From G965279335 sp965279285 (GTDB lineage Bacteria; Pseudomonadota; Gammaproteobacteria; DSM-16500): 64,000 nt of DNA. The notes under the pieces are model-generated. The model was not told where the DNA came from, made no database searches, and worked only from the letters and a program-made list of their open reading frames with translations. The position numbers and the translations under genes were made by a program. Positions 1-8,364 of the stretch are shown piece by piece; within the stretch, counting starts at the first letter, position 1, and each line of letters starts with the position of its first letter. The DNA lies in the NCBI GenBank assembly GCA_965279285.1, contig OZ257147.1, positions 310,001 through 374,000 of the forward strand, in the 5' to 3' direction.

Positions 1-400
1 TTAAACTACCTGTCTCTGCTGCAACTACACCACCCGAAACGGGCGCATCAACCATATCAATATTAGAGTTTTTTGCGATGCTATGTAAACTACGCGTCGT
101 GACAATATCAATCGAAGAACAATCAATATAAAGCGTACCTTTTTTTGCAAATTGAAATAATCCACCTTCAGATAAACACACTTTACTTACTTGCTCACCT
201 GTTTGTAACATGGTAATCCAAACATCCGCATCCTCTGCAGCATCACGCAATGTCGTTGCTGCTTTAGCGCCAAGAGCAACTAATGAATCAACTGCTTCAG
301 GAACGATATCATAAACTTTAACACTGTATCCGGCAGCTAATAAATTTTTTGCCATTGGATGACCCATATGGCCTAAACCAATAAAACTAATTTTTGTCAT
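1..400 (-). CDS. mmsB: 3-hydroxyisobutyrate dehydrogenase, N-terminal part
   Basis: Only the first 133 codons lie in the window; the gene runs off the left edge. The reverse-strand translation starts MTKISFIGLGHMGHPMAKN, a typical Rossmann NAD-binding start (GLGHMG), and later shows the substrate-binding signature VDAPVSGGVVAAE of beta-hydroxyacid dehydrogenases. A ribosome site (aagga) sits about 8 bases before the ATG at 400. The enzyme oxidises 3-hydroxyisobutyrate to methylmalonate semialdehyde in valine breakdown, in the cytosol. It follows the HMG-CoA lyase gene on the same strand, and other branched-chain catabolic genes lie at both ends of the window. Other beta-hydroxyacid dehydrogenases look alike, so the exact substrate is inferred mainly from context. 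Confidence 0.85.
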   Translation of the reverse strand, partial: MTKISFIGLGHMGHPMAKNLLAAGYSVKVYDIVPEAVDSLVALGAKAATTLRDAAEDADVWITMLQTGEQVSKVCLSEGGLFQFAKKGTLYIDCSSIDIVTTRSLHSIAKNSNIDMVDAPVSGGVVAAETGSL

Positions 401-490
401 ATAAAATTCCTTTATCACTTATCAAAACTAATGCGTAGGCATACCAAAATCAGCTTACCTTGAATAAAATGTGGGACAGGATATGACATA

Positions 491-1390
491 TTACTTTCCT
501 TTATGCGCTAAACTTACTTTTGAACGCGTTTGACAGCCTATAAATCCCGTAATAAATTTTCCAACAGCAATTAATTTTTCTAAATCAATACCGGTCTGAA
601 TATTTAAACCATTTAATAAATAAACAACATCTTCCGTCGCTACATTCCCCGAAGATCCTTGCGCATACGGGCATCCCCCTAGTCCAGACACAGAGCTATC
701 AATAACTTGAATTCCATGTTCGAGAGCAACATAAATATTAGTTAAGGCTTGGCCATAGGTATCATGAAAATGTACCGCCAATGACTGGCTATTCACTTTT
801 TCCATAACACTTTGTAGCATTTTTTGCGTATTTAATGGTGTTCCAACGCCAATCGTATCGCCGAGAGAAATTTCATAACAACCCAAAATAATTAACTTTT
901 CAGCAAGTTCTGCTACTGCTTTAGGGTTAATATAGCCTTCATAAGGACACCCTAATACACACGATATATAAGCACGTACTGGAATGTTATTTTTAGCTGC
1001 TGCTGCAGTAATATCAGCAATTTTCATTAAACTTTCAGCCACACTGCAATGCGTATTTTTTTGTGAAAATTTTTCTGAAGGTGTTGTAAATACGGCTATT
1101 TCTTTTACGCCAACAGCAAGCGCATTAGCAAAACCCTGCATATTGGGCACAAGTACGGGATAAGATACCTGCGGATTTTTTTGAATAGCTTGAAAAACTT
1201 CTGCATGATCTGCTAGTTGAGGAATCCATTTTGGTGACACAAAACTAGTCGTTTCGATCACTGATAAGCCAGTTGCAGATAATTGGTTAATAAATTCAAT
1301 TTTCACAGGCGTAGGAATAATTTTAGTTTCATTTTGTAAACCATCGCGCGGGCTTACTTCAACAATTTTTACCGCTGTAGACATTCCCAT
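491..1390 (-). CDS. liuE: hydroxymethylglutaryl-CoA lyase
   Basis: A 299-residue TIM-barrel enzyme that splits HMG-CoA into acetyl-CoA and acetoacetate, the last step of leucine breakdown. The start shows VSPRDGLQNE (catalytic Arg15, Asp16), the metal-binding HFHDTYGQ is near 207-214, and the family signature GLGGCPYAQGSSGN carries the active-site Cys240. Length is normal for bacterial HMG-CoA lyases. The ATG at 1390 has a modest upstream aggt; a second in-frame ATG two codons later is also possible. It is 90 bases upstream of the mmsB-like gene and on the same strand as liuC-liuB-liuA, from which it is separated by a rightward three-gene operon. Confidence 0.93.
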   Translation of the reverse strand: MGMSTAVKIVEVSPRDGLQNETKIIPTPVKIEFINQLSATGLSVIETTSFVSPKWIPQLADHAEVFQAIQKNPQVSYPVLVPNMQGFANALAVGVKEIAVFTTPSEKFSQKNTHCSVAESLMKIADITAAAAKNNIPVRAYISCVLGCPYEGYINPKAVAELAEKLIILGCYEISLGDTIGVGTPLNTQKMLQSVMEKVNSQSLAVHFHDTYGQALTNIYVALEHGIQVIDSSVSGLGGCPYAQGSSGNVATEDVVYLLNGLNIQTGIDLEKLIAVGKFITGFIGCQTRSKVSLAHKGK

Positions 1391-1600
1391 ATTAATACCT
1401 AAAAAATACTGGACTTAAGTATATCATAATTGTTACGAATACTAATAACAGCTATAAAATCCACTATTATTCAGCTTATTAAAAAAAAGTTACTATTCTA
1501 GGCAAAGATAGTGTCTTTAATTACGCAAAATCAAAATTTATGTTTAAAAATTTGATGTATAATAAAAGAAAACAATTAGTTCAAAACGGAGGACCAAATA

Positions 1601-2719
1601 ATGAGGAAACTTCCCTATAAATACTCAACTATTGCCTCACTAGGCGTTGAATTAGAATTCCAAATAATAGACCCCATTACTTACGACATGATTTCTAAAG
1701 CCAAGGAAATCATGAGAAACACATACAAAAGCGTTTATAGCCAAATAATTAAGCCTGAAGTAACTCAAAGTATGATTGAAATTAATTCTTCAATTCATCT
1801 ATGTGCAAACGATATGTATACTGAATTATTAGAATTACAAGCATTTTTATTACAACAAGGAAAAATATTAGGTATTTGTTTTTCCGGTGGAGGAACACAT
1901 CCATTTCAAAAATGGATGCAACGAAAAATATTTCCTTCTAAAAGATTTAAAAATAAATTAAAACACTATCGTTATTTAACTAAAAATTCTACCGTATTCG
2001 GACAACATATTCACATTGGTTGTCCTAATGAAGAAGATGCAATTTATCTCACCCATGCACTTGCCCGCTATGTTCCCCAATTTATTGCGCTAAGTGCTTC
2101 ATCACCTTTTTATCAAGGAGTCGATACCGGCTATTATTCTTCACGATCACATACTTTCAGTGCTTATCCTTTAAGCGGCGTTATGCCGTACCTATCGACT
2201 TGGGAAGAATTTTCTAATTATTATTATAAAATGCACGATATAGGCGCGATAAAAACCATGAAAGATTTTTATTGGGATATTCGACCTAAACCTGAGTTTG
2301 GTACGGTGGAAGTACGCGTTTGTGATACCCCATTAACTATAAAAAAAGCGATGATAATAGCAGCTTATATTCAATCATTATCACTTTATTTATTATGTGA
2401 AAGGCCTAAAATTCTTTCACCCAACTTATATTATTTCTACAGCCATAATCGTTTTCAAGCAGCACGATTTGGACTCAAGGGACAAATAGTTGATCCCAAG
2501 TCTTTACTTCCTAAAGTGATTTCTGAAGACATACTTGAAACGACTGAAACCATTACTAAATATAGCAATGATCTAAATAATCAAGACTTTATTTCTCAAC
2601 TAGTAGAGGGTGTTACACACGGACAAAGTGATACCACTTTATTAAGAAAAATATTTCATCAAGTAAAATCTTTCCCAAATCTGGTACATGAACAATGCCT
2701 AATTTGGAAAAATGATTAA
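1601..2719 (+). CDS. ybdK: YbdK-type carboxylate-amine ligase (GCS2 family)
   Basis: A 372-residue member of the glutamate-cysteine ligase 2 family, which joins the gamma-carboxylate of glutamate (or a related acid) to an amine or amino acid using ATP. Visible signatures are GVELEFQIID at 15-24, GGGTHPF at 96-102, HIHIGC at 136-141 and FGTVEVRVCDTP at 233-244, all in the order expected for the YbdK/EgtA fold. A strong ribosome site (ggagga) precedes the ATG. It is the first gene of a tight rightward operon with a cyclic-nucleotide-binding protein and a class II amidotransferase. The true substrate cannot be told from sequence; glutathione synthesis, an EgtA-like role or another gamma-glutamyl product are all possible. 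Confidence 0.85.
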   Translation: MRKLPYKYSTIASLGVELEFQIIDPITYDMISKAKEIMRNTYKSVYSQIIKPEVTQSMIEINSSIHLCANDMYTELLELQAFLLQQGKILGICFSGGGTHPFQKWMQRKIFPSKRFKNKLKHYRYLTKNSTVFGQHIHIGCPNEEDAIYLTHALARYVPQFIALSASSPFYQGVDTGYYSSRSHTFSAYPLSGVMPYLSTWEEFSNYYYKMHDIGAIKTMKDFYWDIRPKPEFGTVEVRVCDTPLTIKKAMIIAAYIQSLSLYLLCERPKILSPNLYYFYSHNRFQAARFGLKGQIVDPKSLLPKVISEDILETTETITKYSNDLNNQDFISQLVEGVTHGQSDTTLLRKIFHQVKSFPNLVHEQCLIWKND

Positions 2720-2743
2720 TAGCTAATGTTTTTAGGAGTGAAC

Positions 2744-3748
2744 ATGAGAAATATTGAAGCAAAAAATAACTCTTTACTTACCGCCAAACCATTTCAATAC
2801 TTAGATCATTCTGAATTAGAAATGCTGCTTTCTTATTGCAAAATAATTAAATTTTCTAAAAATGAATTATTAGTGCAGCAAGGAAAACTTAGCAAAGGAA
2901 TGTACGTCCTCATCAAAGGAAAAGCATTAATAACAGCTAAAATTTTAGGTAACGATGTTCTTCAACTTGCCACTCTTGAACAAGGTAACTTTATTGGTGA
3001 AGTCGGTTTAATGGATAAAACGCCAGCAACAATAACAGCTATCGCCAGCGAACCATTAGAATGTTTACTCATTACAACTGCTTATTTTGAAATGCTGGCA
3101 TTATTTTTCCCTAAAATTAAATACAAGGTGACTAAAGCCATCGCCGAAGAAGTTTGCCATAGATTGAAAACAACCCAAAAAAAAATTAGACTTTTTATGC
3201 TGGAATCTGATATGGCAACACGATCACTTTTTAGTGAAGTCATTAATTCACTATCAACACCACTCCCTATTTCATTTGAGAAAAGTGGGGTTGATATTAA
3301 TAAACTTCAACTGTCTCAAGTATTCCAATATATTAATGCTGAAGAAAATAATGAGCTGTTAAAGTTCTCTAATCTTATTCATACAATACCCAACTGCACT
3401 TTATTAAAGGAAAACGCAAAAAACATTACTTATTTTATCTTACTCGCCGGCGCCGTTACTGTGAATATTGTCAAAGACAATAAAATTGCTAAAATTGCAG
3501 TACTCGGGCCCATCAGTTTTTTTGGCAGCTCATCTTATATTGATGAATTACCCTCTAACCTTTCTTATACAACATGTGAACGCGCAATGTTACTTACTTT
3601 TTCTGAAACTAATTTTGCATTATTAAAAGAAAAAAATATTCAGCTTTGGTATAAAATATTCGATTCTATCTGTAAATCCTTTATTCATTTAGAAAAATTG
3701 ATTGATAAATTAAACATTAGACTTCATAGCGAATCCTATAATCGATGA
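2744..3748 (+). CDS. protein with two cyclic nucleotide-binding domains
   Basis: About 334 residues. Two regions look like cyclic nucleotide-binding (CNB/CRP N-terminal) folds: residues about 15-120, with the beta-barrel pattern GMYVLIKGKALI and the loop GNFIGEVGLMD (phosphate-binding cassette-like), and a more diverged one at about 200-300 with YFILLAGAVTVNIV and GPISFFGSSS. The second lacks the conserved Gly-Glu of the cassette and may not bind ligand. No helix-turn-helix is evident, so this is probably a sensor or scaffold rather than a CRP-type regulator. I place the start at the ATG at 2744 because aggag lies 6 bases before it, whereas the in-frame ATG at 2726 has no ribosome site. It sits 24 bases after the ligase gene and 7 before the amidotransferase gene. 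Confidence 0.8.
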   Translation: MRNIEAKNNSLLTAKPFQYLDHSELEMLLSYCKIIKFSKNELLVQQGKLSKGMYVLIKGKALITAKILGNDVLQLATLEQGNFIGEVGLMDKTPATITAIASEPLECLLITTAYFEMLALFFPKIKYKVTKAIAEEVCHRLKTTQKKIRLFMLESDMATRSLFSEVINSLSTPLPISFEKSGVDINKLQLSQVFQYINAEENNELLKFSNLIHTIPNCTLLKENAKNITYFILLAGAVTVNIVKDNKIAKIAVLGPISFFGSSSYIDELPSNLSYTTCERAMLLTFSETNFALLKEKNIQLWYKIFDSICKSFIHLEKLIDKLNIRLHSESYNR

Positions 3749-3755
3749 GGTAAAA

Positions 3756-4670
3756 ATGTGTCGAATATTATCTTATTTAGGTGAGCCTATTTTATTTGGA
3801 GAGTTACTTTATAAACCAGATAACTCCTTCATTAAGCAAAGCTATCATCCAAAATATATGTCCCACCTGTTAAATCTAGCAGGTTTTGGCATGATTGCTT
3901 GGGACGCGGGATCCCATCAGCCTGAGCTTCCCTTTATTTACAAAACTGATAAACTTCCTTTTTATGATGAAAATTTGCGATATCTTTCTTCTAAAATTAC
4001 TCCTCACTGTCTTTTATCGCACTTAAGAGGTGTTGCATATTCAAACAAAGAAGTCGTATCAAACCAAAATGTTCATCCTTTTATTTTTTCAGGAACTAAT
4101 ATTGCATTAGCTCACAATGGCTCTTTACATGAATTTCCAAAAATGAAATATGATTTAATCGAATATATTGATACGGATTATAGAAAAAAAATTACCGGCA
4201 CAACAGATAGCGAATGGATTTACGCAGTTTTTTTATCACAACTAAAGATCCTCACTAAAAAATTTGAAATCCATCATATTAGTCAGGCTATACTTGAAAC
4301 ATTAAGAATTCTGCAACGCGTTCGTAAAAAAAACAATATTGATGTCAACTCGCCTGTTAATTTATTCATTAGCAATGGCGATTTTATTGCTACAACTCGT
4401 TTTGTATTTGATTATGGCTGGCAGTCCCCTAATCAAGATTTAGCTCATTTTTCCTACCATTCATTATGGTACACTTATGGCGAAAAATATGGTTATTATG
4501 ATAATGAGTATCGCATGAAATCTGACGGAAAAAAATCAAGTATCATCATTGCTTCTGAGCCATTAACAGAAGATACAACCACCTGGATTGAGTTACCTGA
4601 ATATACTTTATTAATAGCCAAACTTGAAAACCAGGAAATACAACTTATCTCGCAAGATATTAATTTATAA
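3756..4670 (+). CDS. class II glutamine amidotransferase (YafJ/EgtC-like)
   Basis: A 304-residue N-terminal-nucleophile hydrolase. The start MCRILSYLG gives the catalytic Cys2 after methionine removal. Other family residues are visible in order: SHLRG (Arg91), NVHPF at 105-109, AHNGSL at 119-124 and GTTDSEW at 148-154. This matches EgtC/YafJ-type single-domain amidotransferases, which remove gamma-glutamyl groups or use glutamine as ammonia donor. It is the third gene of the operon, 7 bases after the cyclic-nucleotide-binding gene, and ends 12 bases from the convergent liuC gene. Pairing with a gamma-glutamyl ligase resembles EgtA/EgtC of ergothioneine synthesis, but egtB and egtD are not in the window. 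Confidence 0.85.
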   Translation: MCRILSYLGEPILFGELLYKPDNSFIKQSYHPKYMSHLLNLAGFGMIAWDAGSHQPELPFIYKTDKLPFYDENLRYLSSKITPHCLLSHLRGVAYSNKEVVSNQNVHPFIFSGTNIALAHNGSLHEFPKMKYDLIEYIDTDYRKKITGTTDSEWIYAVFLSQLKILTKKFEIHHISQAILETLRILQRVRKKNNIDVNSPVNLFISNGDFIATTRFVFDYGWQSPNQDLAHFSYHSLWYTYGEKYGYYDNEYRMKSDGKKSSIIIASEPLTEDTTTWIELPEYTLLIAKLENQEIQLISQDINL

Positions 4671-4682
4671 TCACTATTATAT

Positions 4683-5468
4683 TTAAAACCTCGGCTTACG
4701 CTTTTCTACAAAAGCATTTATTCCTTCTTCCCGATCCGCAGTTGGAAGCAATAAATTGTATGCTTCAACCTCAAAAGAATAACCCGACTTAATATCCAAA
4801 CCTTGCGATGCATTTAAGGATTTTTTAGCTTGTTTAACAGCAAATGAGGCATTCTCAGCAATACGCACCGCAACAGCAAGCACAGTTTGAATTAAAGCCG
4901 ATGGTAAACAAATTTTATTAATCATTCCCCATTCATACGCTTCCGTCGCAGAAAAAGTATCACCAGTAAACGTTAATTCTTTTGCTCGCCTTACACCACA
5001 AGCACGCGGCAAATTTTGTGTGCCCAGAGCACCAGGCATTAAACCCAGTTTAACTTCTGCTTGTGAAAATAATGCTGTATCTGCTGCATAAGCAAAATCG
5101 GCTGCTAATGCTAACTCTAATCCGCCACCAAATGCGGCGCCATTGACAGCCGCAATAATCGGCACCGAACAATCATGCATCGCTAACATAGCTTGCTGTA
5201 ACACCGCATGTTGACTACGCCATTCATCAACACTGATTCCATGTCGAGCTTTTAAATCCGCGCCTGCACAAAACGCTTTGTCACCACTGCCCGTTAAAAC
5301 AATACAGCGTAAATCTTTTTGTTGTGTAACAAATTCTTGCCAAAAATAAAGTAAATCTTGCATCATCGCTAAATTAATTGCATTGCGTACCTCAGGACGA
5401 TTGAGAGTGACTTGCAATACCTGATCATGCAATTTTGTGAGTATCAATGTTTTAAAATGAGCTGTCAT
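4683..5468 (-). CDS. liuC: enoyl-CoA hydratase family, probable methylglutaconyl-CoA hydratase
   Basis: A 261-residue crotonase. The CoA-binding and oxyanion segments GDKAFCAGADLKARHG and AFGGGLELALAADF are present. The ATG at 5468 is chosen because agga lies just before it and the previous gene's TGA (5470-5472) immediately precedes it; the longer in-frame reading starting at 5513 would extend into liuB without a ribosome site. Directly after liuB in a liuA-liuB-liuC series, it most likely hydrates 3-methylglutaconyl-CoA to HMG-CoA in leucine breakdown. Crotonases are hard to tell apart by sequence, so the substrate rests on gene order. Confidence 0.85.
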   Translation of the reverse strand: MTAHFKTLILTKLHDQVLQVTLNRPEVRNAINLAMMQDLLYFWQEFVTQQKDLRCIVLTGSGDKAFCAGADLKARHGISVDEWRSQHAVLQQAMLAMHDCSVPIIAAVNGAAFGGGLELALAADFAYAADTALFSQAEVKLGLMPGALGTQNLPRACGVRRAKELTFTGDTFSATEAYEWGMINKICLPSALIQTVLAVAVRIAENASFAVKQAKKSLNASQGLDIKSGYSFEVEAYNLLLPTADREEGINAFVEKRKPRF

Positions 5469-5469
5469 G

Positions 5470-7074
5470 TCACATCCTAAAAATACCAAATTTTGTCGGC
5501 AAAATGGGGGCATTAAGCGCTGCCGATAAACTTAAACCTAAAATTCGTCGTGTATCTAACGGGTCAATGACACCATCATCCCACAAATGTGCGCTAGAAT
5601 AATAAGCATGACTCTGCTGAGCATATTGTGCCAAAATAGGCGTTTTTAATTGTTCTTCATCTGCGGTAGTCCATGATTTTCCTAAACGTTCGTTTTTTTC
5701 ACGCATCACTTGTGCTAATACATTAGCAGCTTGTTCTCCACCCATCACGCCAATGCGCGCATTCGGCCACATCCACAAAAATCGTGGTTCAAATGCACGG
5801 CCACACATGGCATAATTGCCTGCACCATAACTACCACCAATAATAACCGTGAATTTAGGCACGTTAGCGCAGGCTACTGCTGTTACTAATTTAGCACCGT
5901 TTTTTGCAATGCCTTCAGCTTCATATTTACTACCTACCATAAAGCCCGTTATATTTTGTAAAAAAATTAATGGTATGCCACGCTGACAACACAACTCAAT
6001 AAAATGCACAGCTTTTAAGGCAGATTCTGAAAATAAAATACCATTATTCGCCACGATACCCACTGGAATTCCATATAAATGTGCAAAACCACAAACCATG
6101 GTTTTGCCATATTGCGCTTTAAATTCAGTAAAATTTGAACCATCAACAATACGAGCAATTACTTCTCGAACATCAAATGGATAGCGTGAATCTGCAGGAA
6201 TAATGCCATAAAGCTCTTGCGGGTCTAATACAGGCTCACTTATTTCAGCTAATACTAAATTATGTTTTTTTTGTCGATTTAAATTAGCGATAATTTGCCG
6301 AGCAATATGCAAAGCATGCTCATCATTATTAGCATAATGATCAGCTACACCTGACACTCGACAATGTACATCTGCGCCACCTAAACTTTCTGCTGTGACT
6401 ACTTCACCGGTTGCAGCCTTCACTAACGGTGGCCCGGCTAAAAAAATAGTGGCTTGATTGCGCACCATAATAGATTCATCCGCCATTGCTGGAACATAAG
6501 CACCGCCTGCGGTACAGGATCCCATAACAATAGCAATCTGCGGAATATCTAATGCAGACATCATGGCTTGGTTATAAAAAATTCTGCCAAAATGATTTTC
6601 ATCTGGAAATACTTCATCTTGTTTTGGTAAATAAGCACCGCCTGAATCAACTAAATAAACACAAGGCAAATGATTTTGTTGGGCGATTTTCTGTGCGCGT
6701 AAATGTTTTTTGACTGTAATCGGATAGTAAGCGCCCCCTTTTACTGTTGCATCATTAGCAATAATCATACACTCAATATGACTGATTTTTGCTATACTAG
6801 CAATAATTCCTCCTGCTGGGATTTCATCAGAATAAAGCTCATAACCCGCCAACGCTGATAACTCTAAAAACTCTGAATCTGGGTCTATCAATTTTTGAAT
6901 TCGGTCTCGAGGTAATAATTTTCCATGTTGACGATGACGTTCGCGAGCTGCTTCATTACCACCTAAATAAATATGTGCTAATTTATTGCGTAAGTCTTGA
7001 ACCAGGCTTTGCATAGCAGCCACATTTTTTTGGAAGCCTTTATCTTGAGAATTTAATTGCGTTTGAAACATCAT
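5470..7074 (-). CDS. liuB: methylcrotonyl-CoA carboxylase, carboxyltransferase (beta) subunit
   Basis: About 534 residues, the normal length for the beta subunit of biotin-dependent acyl-CoA carboxylases. The N-terminal half carries VDSGGAYLPKQDEVFPD and GSCTAGGAYVPAMADE, the C-terminal half GSYGAGNYAMCGRAFEPRF and MGGEQAANVLAQV, the oxyanion and biotin-pocket segments of carboxyltransferases; the YLPKQDEVFPD form is typical of MCC. The ATG at 7074 gives a four-base ATGA overlap with liuA and has ggaga upstream; an in-frame TTG at 7086 is less likely. It would transfer CO2 from carboxybiotin to 3-methylcrotonyl-CoA. The biotin-carrying alpha subunit (liuD) is not in this window, so it must be encoded elsewhere or shared with another carboxylase. 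Confidence 0.92.
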   Translation of the reverse strand: MMFQTQLNSQDKGFQKNVAAMQSLVQDLRNKLAHIYLGGNEAARERHRQHGKLLPRDRIQKLIDPDSEFLELSALAGYELYSDEIPAGGIIASIAKISHIECMIIANDATVKGGAYYPITVKKHLRAQKIAQQNHLPCVYLVDSGGAYLPKQDEVFPDENHFGRIFYNQAMMSALDIPQIAIVMGSCTAGGAYVPAMADESIMVRNQATIFLAGPPLVKAATGEVVTAESLGGADVHCRVSGVADHYANNDEHALHIARQIIANLNRQKKHNLVLAEISEPVLDPQELYGIIPADSRYPFDVREVIARIVDGSNFTEFKAQYGKTMVCGFAHLYGIPVGIVANNGILFSESALKAVHFIELCCQRGIPLIFLQNITGFMVGSKYEAEGIAKNGAKLVTAVACANVPKFTVIIGGSYGAGNYAMCGRAFEPRFLWMWPNARIGVMGGEQAANVLAQVMREKNERLGKSWTTADEEQLKTPILAQYAQQSHAYYSSAHLWDDGVIDPLDTRRILGLSLSAALNAPILPTKFGIFRM

Positions 7075-8237
7075 CCATTCTCCCAATCAGAAAATAATTC
7101 TCGACCTATTAACATGCGACGTATCTCAGAAGTGCCCGCACCAATTTGATATAATTTTGCATCACGCAATAATCGTCCGGTGGGAAATTCATTGATATAA
7201 CCATTACCACCTAAACATTGAATAGCTTCTAGTGCCATCCACGTTGCTTTTTCTGATGTATATAAAATAACGCTTGCAGCTGCTTTTCTACTTACATTTT
7301 TTTTATCACATGCTTGTGCAACCGTATATAAATAAGCTTGGGAGGAAGTGAGTGCGACATACATATCAGCCAACTTCCCTTGCATTAATTGAAATTCACC
7401 AATAGGCTTACCGAATTGTTGGCGATCATGAACATATGGCATAACAACGTCCATACAAGCACGCATAATACCTACTGGGCCTGCTGCTAATATCACTCGT
7501 TCATAGTCCAGACCAGACATGAGAATTTTATTACCGGCATTTTCTATGCCCAGCACATTTTCTGCGGGTACGTGACAATCTGTAAAAATTAATTCGCAGG
7601 TATTGGATCCGCGCATACCTAATTTATCTAATTTCTGCGCGGTTGAAAATCCAGGAAAATTTTTTTCGACAATAAAAGCAGTGATTTTTTTAGTTTTATT
7701 GCCTTTTTCTGTCCAAGCATACACAACAAAAATATCTGCATCAGGACCATTGGTAATCCACATTTTTGTGCCATTTAAAACAAAATAATCGCCTTGTTTT
7801 TCTGCTCGACATTGCATACTCATGACATCTGAGCCTGAGCCAGCTTCGCTCATTGCTAAAGCACCAACGTAATCACCACGACAGAGTTTGGGTAAATATT
7901 TTTTCTTTTGTTCTGTTGTGCCATTTAAAAAGATTTGATTAACGCAAAGATTAGAATGAGCACCATAACTTAAACCCACTGAGGCAGATGCACGGCTGAT
8001 TTCTTCCATGGCGATAGCGTGTTCTAAATAGCCTAATTGTGAGCCGCCGTATTCTTCTGCGACGGTGACGCCAAGCAGACCCATTGCGCCTAATTTTTTC
8101 CATAGGTCTTGTGGAAAGGTGTTATTACTATCGATTTCAGCAGCGCGAGGAGCGATTTCTTTTGTAGCAAAGTTATGTACTGATTCACGTAGTAAATCAG
8201 CGGTTTCTCCAAGATTATAATTGAGTAAAGGGGTCAT
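7071..8237 (-). CDS. liuA: isovaleryl-CoA dehydrogenase
   Basis: A 388-residue FAD-dependent acyl-CoA dehydrogenase. Flavin and substrate motifs include AMSEAGSGSDVMS at 128-140, MWITNGPDADIF at 159-170 and the C-terminal IQCLGGNGYINEFPTGR. The segment GLDYERVILAAGPVGIM places a glutamate (Glu246) where isovaleryl-CoA dehydrogenases carry their unusual catalytic base, which separates this enzyme from short- and medium-chain relatives. It converts isovaleryl-CoA to 3-methylcrotonyl-CoA, with electrons passed to ETF. It heads the liuA-liuB-liuC series and overlaps liuB by four bases. A REP-like inverted pair separates it from the upstream E2 gene. Confidence 0.93.
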   Translation of the reverse strand: MTPLLNYNLGETADLLRESVHNFATKEIAPRAAEIDSNNTFPQDLWKKLGAMGLLGVTVAEEYGGSQLGYLEHAIAMEEISRASASVGLSYGAHSNLCVNQIFLNGTTEQKKKYLPKLCRGDYVGALAMSEAGSGSDVMSMQCRAEKQGDYFVLNGTKMWITNGPDADIFVVYAWTEKGNKTKKITAFIVEKNFPGFSTAQKLDKLGMRGSNTCELIFTDCHVPAENVLGIENAGNKILMSGLDYERVILAAGPVGIMRACMDVVMPYVHDRQQFGKPIGEFQLMQGKLADMYVALTSSQAYLYTVAQACDKKNVSRKAAASVILYTSEKATWMALEAIQCLGGNGYINEFPTGRLLRDAKLYQIGAGTSEIRRMLIGRELFSDWENG

Positions 8238-8266
8238 TTAACTTCCTTATTATTTACTTGAGAGTG

Positions 8267-8364
8267 AACGGTGGGCACGCTGCGCTTTGCCCACCCTACA
8301 AAAGATTATATAAAAATAAATTATAAAAAATGTAGGGTGGGCAAAGCGCAGCGTGCCCACCGTT
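8267..8364. repeat. REP-like hairpin, inverted pair
   Basis: Two copies of the window's REP-like unit in opposite orientation (8267-8300 and 8331-8364) separated by 30 AT-rich bases, able to form one long cruciform or two small hairpins. The right arm runs into the TAA stop codon of the E2 gene. It lies between bkdB and liuA and may end or attenuate transcription from the bkd genes into the liu genes. Confidence 0.9.

Noticed and set aside
1601..4670. Ergothioneine biosynthesis operon
   Set aside because: The ligase and amidotransferase resemble EgtA and EgtC, but EgtB and EgtD, the defining enzymes, are not in the window.
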